Positions 19,025-25,742 of a stretch of 25,742 bases of DNA are shown in pieces. Numbering within the stretch: position 1 is the stretch's first letter; every line of letters begins with the position of its first letter. The position numbers were made by a program, and so were the translations under genes. The stretch is from Jimgerdemannia flammicorona (Eukaryota > Mucoromycota > Endogonomycetes > Endogonales > Endogonaceae), in the NCBI GenBank assembly GCA_003990745.1, contig RBNI01000930.1, forward strand, positions 1 to 25,742, written 5' to 3'. Under the pieces are notes generated by a model, which worked only from the letters and a program-made list of their open reading frames with translations, was not told the origin of the DNA and did not search any database.

Positions 19025-21496
19025 TGCTAGAGACATGCTAGTTTGGAGTGTATGATGATGACGTGTTTGCTTACCGAGCTTCCGAGGTATGGGTTCATGA
19101 GCCTTGAAATACATTTTAATATTTCCTTCTCGTACAGCGAGCAGAAAGACCGGCGCGCCTTTTTTTGTTCATCTCGGAAAACTCTCATCTGATATTTTTA
19201 TTACTATTTTTTTTTATCTAAACTCGCTTCATCGTCTCAGTATCACAAGAGTTGACGAGAACTCCCCAGCGGGTTAGCTCTGTCTCTTCCCGAACCGGAA
19301 GTAATTTGGCACATTTTATCTCTATCAGCCGTGTTGTCCTCTAGCTTTTATTCATTCACCCTTCCTCAAAAGCTAATATCTTGCTGAACCTGTACAAGGA
19401 TTCGGACGACAGATGTGACCATCTTCTCTTTTCTTGAACATCTTCGCCGCTGGTACTTTTTTGATGTCATGCACCTCATTGCGCTACCCGTTTCTTTTCT
19501 ATCGCATACAGAATTCTTGGCGGCGCCGTTTGGAGGAGTCGATGGATGGCAAAGAAGAATGAGTAGATGTTTGGGTATTTAATCTATGTGGAGGCAAGGT
19601 TGTACAACGCCTGACGCCGCCTCGCCATATATATATATACCTCTTTCCAGCTTTTCGTCAACGACCGCTCGGCCTCGCCGACTTCATTTACATACCTCTC
19701 CCACCCTGCTCACCCGTAGTAGCAGCGCTTTTTTAATGTTCTGGCTAGCCATGAGACGCGCCGAAGATTTAGAAGGTACCGCTTGAGTAGTTCAATTGCC
19801 GCGTGGTATCAGGATATATTGGTCAAAGGCAATAACATGGCATCGTTGAATCGGAAGGACAGATTGGTTATGGGAGGTTCGATCACTTCGCGTGCTTCCT
19901 CGTCGACTCAAGCCGATAAGGCCACCACGGAACGGACGACGATTTTTCCGCGCGAGCGTGACGGGGAGAGAGTTTATTTGTAGAAGGTGAGCAAGGACGA
20001 CAATGGGGACGACGGGAAGCTCTGCGCGGGAGACTAACGGAAGAGCCTTTGGCTCACAGCTGAGCCCCTTACGGGATAAATGAAAGAGGTTGAGGAGAGG
20101 ATGGAATCCACGGGAAATGAAGAGGCGCAACTTGAGTTCGACGAGCGAACAAAATCAACGGAGACGACAGTGCACAATGCGAGCGACCCGGACACGACGA
20201 TGCGTCAGTTTTCACGAGAGAGGCGAATGTTGCATTGATGAACTGGGCTGAGAATCGCTCCGCGCCATTTGTTCTGTTTAGGAAATGGAGATGGCCGAAG
20301 GGGCGGGCGACAAGGAAGCACGAGCAAGCAGTTTTACGCGGTCAATAACATCGAAAGCTTAAATATTAATTCGCAGTCGGTACATATAAATCGTTTATAT
20401 GCATAAGTGTATAATATATTCTGTAATAATAAAAATAAATTAAAAATAAGTGGTCTATGGGTTTGAAGTCGTATGAATTGGGAACAATGGCCTCGACACA
20501 CAAAAGGAAAATAAAAATAGCGAATGACATGGCAATTATAATTATTTTAACAATTGGCTTGTCCGGCACAAGAAAATGCGACAGGCCTTCGCGACCAGAA
20601 GCATACACTTCGGTCAGATTCGATGTCCAGAAACGGTAGGCCGCCAAAAGAGTTGAGTGTCCAAAATAACCCATTGCGATGTTTACCCATAAGTGTGTAT
20701 GATAACAAATATTTTTTTAAAAAAAGAGTGCTCCTACCTCAGCGGTGGAGTCAAGCGGTTCACGTCGGTTCCGGTCGCGCCAATAGAAAATAAATCCGCT
20801 GGACCGCCATCATAGTGCCATGTTGCGTAGGAAATAGTAATTTCACTGGATGCATGGCACCCTACACGTCCCCTCATCAATTTTCAGGACCCATCTTCTT
20901 TGTCGTGCTTTAGGGAAGCAATCAACGCGACTTCTCGACCTTTTGGTAGAAGACGAGATCTGACGGGGTGGCCGATGCGGTCACGATATGGTTGAGCGCG
21001 GTTCGGTTGGTATTCGGATGCTTAAAGTGGATGCTCTCATTTATTGACATTAAGCGCAACTGATGGGGCTTCCGAGTCGCGATCCTTCAATCCATTTTTT
21101 TGCGAGCGATGCTACTTAGCGATGCAAATGTTACCACTATGCGATTACTATTTATAGAAATCATTAGAGGTGCTGTGCGATCCAGTGTTGCGAAGTTTTA
21201 TTGTGCCAAGATTGACTTGTCTGTAGGAAAATTCACTTATACGCTCACGGATACTAAGTGCCACTTCGGGTGATGTCGCGGGCTCATCGACTAAGGGACA
21301 GCGACCTATGCTCGGTCAGCAAATGCTTCGGCGATCTTGTGGCGACCATTTGATTCAGAAGACATCCGGTAGTCGGGCGTTTGACAACTGACTAGGGATC
21401 CGGCGCAGTGCGTTTCTGGAGCGGCGGGGGGAGGCGCGATAGTAGTGGTTCGTGTCGTTGCGATACGCGACGCTGAGGGGAGCAGCTTATAAAAGA
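19025..21496. other. Intergenic region, no gene recognised
   Basis: Pyrimidine-rich stretches (19190-19420) and a (TA)5 run at 19629-19637 look promoter-like. A polar frame runs 19783-20238 but is cut by stops at 19981, 20035 and 20077; its last segment (ATG 20080 to TGA 20236-20238, 52 codons, Glu/Arg/Thr-rich) is uncut but too short to support. Position 20350-20450 is a local AT-rich patch. At 20931-20953 there is a U2 snRNA-like 5' sequence (see findings). The region from 21060 to 21480 shows nothing I can name. Confidence 0.5.
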
Positions 21497-21521
21497 GTTA
21501 ACCGAAACCCGTTTGGTTAAC
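21497..21521. repeat. Near-perfect palindrome
   Basis: GTTAACCGAAAC, CC, GTTTGGTTAAC forms eleven base pairs with one bulged G and a two-base centre. It follows TTATAAAAG (21488-21496) on the plus strand and overlaps the last codon of the NLR relic on the minus strand. It could be a dimeric protein-binding site or a hairpin at the 3' end of that transcript. Confidence 0.6.
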
Positions 21522-23305
21522 GCCGGGAAAAGAGGTCAGCAACGACGGTGGTACAATTCAGGTAGTGACGCGCCGGATCTGGATTTCTTGCTTTTTGATT
21601 AGCGTGGCGTAGACCAAACAACTGCTCGCGGATTTCCACTATCGATGTGGTATGTGTCTTCGCATCCTGAAAATTCTGCTGGCTTGCATAGAGATATGAC
21701 AAGTTGCTCAAAGCAGTTGCTGTGTCCGGATGCTTCCGACCGTTAACTAGCTCCGAACTTGAAACTGCCAACTTTGCAAGATCTGGAGGGTGAGATAAAT
21801 AACTGTTGGACATAGCAAAGACGTGAGCTCTTTTGAGCTGTAATCGTCAGTCCGCGTGTCGGATATGCGGTACATAGGTTTCCATTGTCTCTCGAAAATG
21901 TGGGTCGGATGCTTTGAAATTTGAAGGCACTTCGTGGCTCAATGTAGACACAATTCTTTGGCACCACTTCAGTCTCTCCGAATTTTCAATGTCAAAAAGG
22001 ATAACACTCTGGACGAGACGGTGGATGGAAAGTGTTTCCTTGAAAGGGTGGGCGTCATCTCCCTCGATCCTTAGATTCCTCCTAACAAAGAAACCGAACG
22101 TAACTCCATTATTGTATCGTCCAGACGTTTGAGTTCAGAATCAGGCTGGAACAAAGTAGGCATTAGAAGTAGATTCCTCAGGAGCACCACTGGGATGTCG
22201 TCCGAATGAACAAATTATAGCGCTCGAAGGACGTTAATGGCTAATGGATCCTGAACACGGTCGAAAGACATTTTCCATACAGTCAGCACTGTATGCGCAT
22301 ACTTGTTGCCAGTAGCCTTTATGACGTTCTTTAAATCTAAGTATGTCTTTTGACTGCGTTTGTAATTTTCCAAGAATTTAGTTGGTGTCATCGGAACCTT
22401 CTGCATGTATACGCGCCGGCAAGGTCAATAGCAAGAGGCAAGTGGTCAAGCTCTTTGATGATGGCGCGCGATTCGGCGTTTTCGCCGGAGTTGAGCACGT
22501 CCTCTGTGCGTAATAGAAGGCTCAATGCAGAATCCATACCCATCTTCATCACGTCAAGGTTGATGGTTGATGCATTGTAATCGGTGATAGAATTGCGACT
22601 CGTGAAGATGACATCCCCGTTTCCCAAACTCGGAATATAGTCGATATCAAGATCGTCATCGGCATTGTCGAATACCAGGAGCCATCGTTGTTTTGCATTT
22701 TCAAACCACTGTTTTATGAGGCTGATTCGTAGCGCCGGTTCTTCCTTGTCCTCGACAGGGATTTCGAGCAGCCTGGCTACCTTTGCAAAGCTGATATCCA
22801 ACGCCTGCTTGGATTCTGCCAGAATCCAGAAGACATACTGGTATTTGCTGGGAAAATTTCGATAACAGTATTCAAGAGCGATCTGCGTCTTTCCCATACC
22901 CCCAAGTCCGACAAGAGCTGCTGCTGGGTTCCCTGTTGTCGTCCAGCATACGTCGTAATTCGTCGAAAACGTCATCACGTCCTACAAAACGGCGGTTCCG
23001 AACTGCGGTTTGATCGAAAATAGGTTGAAGTGGTGATTGCGGCTGACTATGACTCAGAAGGTTTTGCGTAACAGTTCCTGGGGTTGCACATGGATGAACC
23101 AAGGCTTCCGTTGTAAACTTCATCAATCCTGAGTAATTACTTAACTGTGCAATACACTAAAAAAAAAACTCACCAAAATTGAAGGTGGAACCGTGTGTAT
23201 CGTGTATTTCCCACTGGTTTCCAGCAATGACGGTGCCACCTTCGGTGCCATAATCTCGCGTTCAAATGTTGTCGTTCGAGTGCCCCTTGAATTAGTATTG
23301 CCCAT
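21517..23305 (-). pseudogene. Decayed NLR: amyloid-like motif, NB-ARC, TPR start
   Basis: NLRs are intracellular ATP-switch receptors of fungal allorecognition and cell death. On the minus strand the order is: Gly/Asn-rich motif GTVIAGNQWEIHD-THGSTFNFG (23237-23174); a 45-nt intron (GTGAG at 23173 to CAG at 23129) that keeps this motif in frame with the next exon; RRFVGRDDVFDELRRML, the usual lead into NB-ARC; Walker A GLGGMGKT (22909-22886); Walker B WLLVFDNADD (about 22684-22655); VIFTSRN (22612-22592); LPLAIDLAGAY; a SIHRLVQSV motif typical of NLRs before TPRs; and about one and a half TPR units (GRKHPDTATALSNLSYLY) ending at TAA 21517-21519. Breaks: frame changes near 23250, 22922, 22403 and 22084, and stops at 22215 and 21847. 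Full genes have many more TPRs. Sequencing indels are an alternative for some breaks. Confidence 0.85.
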
Positions 23306-24150
23306 GCCTATGATAGCTATCAGTCTCTTAGAATTGCCGTAGGAATAAAACGGAACCGCACCAGGTCACATGTCTAAGGACAGTTCGGTGGCACAGTCTT
23401 TTACGCATTCGTTAGCACAACTACGGGGTTGGCCTTGTTGGTGTAGCTACGGGTCTGTTGGGCGAACAGAAATGACTTTGTACACTGCATTACCAAGCTG
23501 TGAAATAATGGATAATTTTACACGACAAATGCAGTAATAGATATGGGTTTGATAGACTTGTACATATCATGACGGTTGGGGAGCTCCGAAAAGGAATAAA
23601 TGACCTTAACCATTGCTAACACATGCACGCTTTTGTGTGGTTGTGTATTATTAAAAATTCGATTTAACAATTAAAAGGCGAAGTTCTCCAGGGGTTCAAT
23701 TGATTTCAAACTGTATCATCGCCCTATTCAGTAACTTATCTTCTTGTTGGTCAGGTCTAACAAAGACGAACGTATTCAAGAATATTGGCATAAATGGAAG
23801 TACACTACTGACCGGCCAACGACCCTCCACTTCCCCAGCCTTCCATGCTTATGTTGAGGTTGGTGAGGCAGGCAAGTGTCGATCGTGCTGATTTGGGCTG
23901 GAGCTATGAGCCGATTGCTATCATTATTGCATGTGGATGGAGGGAGGGCAAGCATGAATTTCTGGGGTAATTAGTGAGCAAAATACAAACATGACATCTA
24001 CTATTTAATTATGTCATGTATGGGAAGGGGCAACGGAAGAAAAGTAGTAAGCAACTTCAATAAACCAGAGGCAATATTTAATCATTACAACTGTTTTATT
24101 TGCATGGCTGCTCATACTAGTTGAATAAAGACTTCCATTCATGAAAAAAG
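23306..24150. other. Intergenic region upstream of the NLR relic
   Basis: No gene recognised. An effector domain of the NLR would be expected upstream of the amyloid-like motif on the minus strand, but only short frames exist, such as a 31-codon frame starting near 23615. The region is moderately AT-rich with no repeat that I could see. Confidence 0.45.
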
Positions 24151-24576
24151 TTACATCGAGACAGCATCAATTGAAATGTCCCCCAGAATTTTGAATCTCG
24201 GCGAAGGAAACTCGGCGGACTGATTTTGGCGGTTCACCGTTACGGCAGGGTCTTTGGAGTAATTGTGGGATGTGCTCTCAGCAGAGGGAATCTCGGCAAA
24301 GGGATTTCGGCCGTTCCGGTAGTGCGGTTGTGGAGGAATTTCGGCGTAGAGAGTGAATAAGGAAAGGAGCAAAAAGACTAAAGGTACAGCCCAGCACAAG
24401 AATGGCGCCACGCGTATATATGAGATGTTATTAAAGGTGCCACATGGCATTAAATCCAAAACAAGAATGCTCCATCTCTTCCTCTTCCCACACACTTCTT
24501 TGCGTTTAATGCGACCAACCTCATTGCCCGCAACGACAGAACGCCCAGTAACACCACAGGACTGAATCTCGTTCAA
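24151..24576 (-). CDS. Possible single-pass membrane protein
   Basis: A 141-residue open frame. A basic segment (residues 22-34, RIKRKEVCGKRKR) precedes one hydrophobic helix at about residues 56-77 (VAPFLCWAVPLVFLLLSLFTLY). After the helix come three similar short units, AEIPPQP, AEIPSAE and AEFPSPR, near residues 78, 94 and 121. The basic flank before the helix would place the N-terminus in the cytosol and the Pro/Ser/Asn-rich tail outside or in the lumen. No family is recognised, and the start may lie in an upstream exon. The opposite strand has a 70-codon frame that seems to be a shadow. Confidence 0.4.
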   Translation of the reverse strand: MNEIQSCGVTGRSVVAGNEVGRIKRKEVCGKRKRWSILVLDLMPCGTFNNISYIRVAPFLCWAVPLVFLLLSLFTLYAEIPPQPHYRNGRNPFAEIPSAESTSHNYSKDPAVTVNRQNQSAEFPSPRFKILGDISIDAVSM

Positions 24577-24843
24577 AAACGCCTTGAAACGTCTCGCTGC
24601 AACAAACAGCCCCGAGATTCACTATGTAGTCAGTGCAAGCATTACCTGTATCAGTTATGGGTCTCCAGTTTCATAGCAGGTAAGACACATTTTTGTAATT
24701 AGAAATGTCATTCAGCGATGGTTAAAGGTATACGACGTTTTATTTGTGGTGCTTTATTTATTATTTCTGTTCATAATCTCCCTGCTAATTACTAACAACA
24801 GCCGTGCGTCGACTATGCTACATTATCAACAAAGTCTAAACAT
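24577..24843. other. Spacer between the two minus-strand genes
   Basis: Less than 300 bp, AT-rich, no ORF. It must hold the 3' UTR of the Tyr-rich gene and the promoter of the membrane-protein frame, if that is real. No clear polyadenylation signal was found. Confidence 0.4.
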
Positions 24844-25685
24844 TCAGTTATAAACCTTCTTCACTTCTTTCTCCTTGCTGTAGTTATCCTCGTCGGCTTC
24901 TTTCTCATGATGCTCGGTGTTGTCATAGTTGTAAGACACATTGGTGGCATCGTGATCGTACTTCTTCACCTTGTAATCGTCGTGCTTCATGTAAATGAGG
25001 GAGTGTCGGAGCACGGTTAAAATCAAAACATGTACATGCGTTGCGTGATGGAAAGAATATATGGTGAGATACCTGATCCTTGTTATAGTATTTACTGTAG
25101 TATTTCTGGAGGGATGAGAATTTGGTGGCAAAACCGCGTCAGTCTCTCGGTCGGCAAAAAGCAGGTTGATTCCATAACATTGACGCCAATTACCTCTTCG
25201 GGAGTGTAATCATAGTAGGGGTAGTAGTGGTAGGGGGAGTAATGGTAGGGGGAGTAGTAATGATCATAGTAATAATCGTGCTGAGAAAAAAAAATGACAG
25301 AGCAGATATTAGTCTAGGTAAGCCTCGTGCGCGCGCCGCATTGACAAAGCGTTTCTGGCAATGATGGGCGAAGGAAATGACTGCATACCTTGTAAGGATC
25401 GGCCTCGTATTTATACTTGTCACCACGCTTATATAGCTTCTTCGCTTCTTTGGCGTAATTCACGTCCTTATCGTGGTCGTAGGACTAAAAAAATTTGGGA
25501 GAAACGACAAGGTAATATTAAGGTCGCAACGTCAATTTTTGCACGATGGGATAACGTCCGAGGATACCGACCTCTTCGTACAAATGATCATCCTCCTTAT
25601 TGTAATTGTAGTCGACGGACTTGTGGTCATAGTATTTGTCATAGTAATGGTTTTTGTAATGGTCATCATAATATTTGTCGTAGTT
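24844..25685 (-). CDS. Tyr/His/Asp/Lys-rich modular protein, 3' part (5' end outside window)
   Basis: Five exons can be read on the minus strand: 25685-25572 (38 codons), 25484-25389 (32), 25280-25194 (29), 25105-25073 (11) and 24984-24844 (46 plus TGA). Each begins after an AG (CCCCAG, TTTTAG, CTCAG, CTCCAG, GAAG) and ends before GT, and all junctions are phase 0 with exon lengths divisible by three. The joined product is extremely rich in Tyr, Asp, Lys, His and Asn: exon 1 has KYYDDHYKNHYYDKYYDH, exon 3 repeats SPYHY (YYSPYHYSPYHYYPYYDY), exon 4 is KYYSKYYNKDQ, and the last exon is KKYDHDATNVSYNYDN and ends EKEVKKVYN. No known domain. An acceptor at 25686 shows that coding sequence continues beyond the window, so start and any signal peptide are unseen. 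Metal binding or tyrosine cross-linking in a wall or matrix is inference. Confidence 0.8.
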
Positions 25686-25742
25686 CTGGGGAGGAACGTG
25701 ATATAAGTTATGGGTAAGTCGGATGGATGAAATTGTTTCTGC

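Noticed and set aside
20727..20782. tRNA-like sequence: TACCTCAGCGGTGGAGT resembles a D-arm/A box and GGTTCCGGTCG a B box
   Set aside because: The two parts are too close, there is no anticodon arm of proper size, and the flanks do not form an acceptor stem.
25190..25717. Plus-strand and alternative minus-strand frames across the right end (such as a Thr/Pro-rich frame and a Val/Ile-rich frame)
   Set aside because: They run across the predicted introns and are shadows of the Tyr-rich exons in other registers.
1..25742. CRISPR arrays, bacterial operons, rRNA or riboswitches
   Set aside because: No regularly spaced identical repeats, no ribosome-binding-site-led gene clusters, and intron-containing genes show a eukaryotic genome.

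Overview
The window looks like a filamentous ascomycete (Pezizomycotina-type) fungus. The reasons are short GT..AG introns, an NB-ARC/TPR NLR relic of fungal type, and transposons damaged almost entirely by C-to-T and G-to-A transitions, mostly in CpA and CpG context, as expected from RIP or methylation-linked deamination. A truffle-like genome would fit, but nothing here proves the species.

Bases 1-16599 are a nested pile of three dead retro- and DNA transposons, strongly CpG-poor. (i) 1-5503 is a non-LTR retrotransposon (LINE) with a Glu-rich ORF1, an endonuclease/RT ORF2 and a 65-nt poly(A) tail. (ii) 5523-15385 is a Ty3/Gypsy element: partial 5' LTR, MLV-like primer-binding site, one long frame encoding Gag (CCHC), aspartic protease, a Cys/His cluster, an acidic linker and a complete five-motif dUTPase, then a -1 frame encoding RT, RNase H and integrase, a polypurine tract and a full 3' LTR. 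The 0/-1 junction carries a canonical slippery heptamer, a 7-nt spacer and a stem-loop, so a programmed -1 frameshift placed after the dUTPase region is likely. (iii) 15386-16599 is an older, AT-rich Tc1/mariner relic on the minus strand, cut by the Gypsy element. The order of insertion reads Tc1, then Gypsy, then LINE.

Bases 16602-21496 are normal-composition host DNA, mostly without recognisable genes. They hold some long but featureless open frames, a 69-bp tandem duplication, and a short stretch resembling the 5' end of U2 snRNA. Bases 21517-23305 (minus) are a decayed NLR: a Gly/Asn-rich amyloid-like N-terminal motif, a 45-nt intron, an NB-ARC ATPase and the start of a TPR array, broken by several frameshifts and two stops. 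Bases 24151-24576 (minus) hold a possible single-pass membrane protein.

The right end (24844-25685, minus, continuing past the window) is the 3' part of an unusual Tyr/His/Asp/Lys-rich protein gene. It is built from five small exons, each a multiple of three and separated by phase-0 introns, so any internal exon can be skipped without loss of frame. The most interesting items are the Gypsy element's gene order and frameshift signal, the modular Tyr-rich gene, and the amyloid-motif NLR relic.
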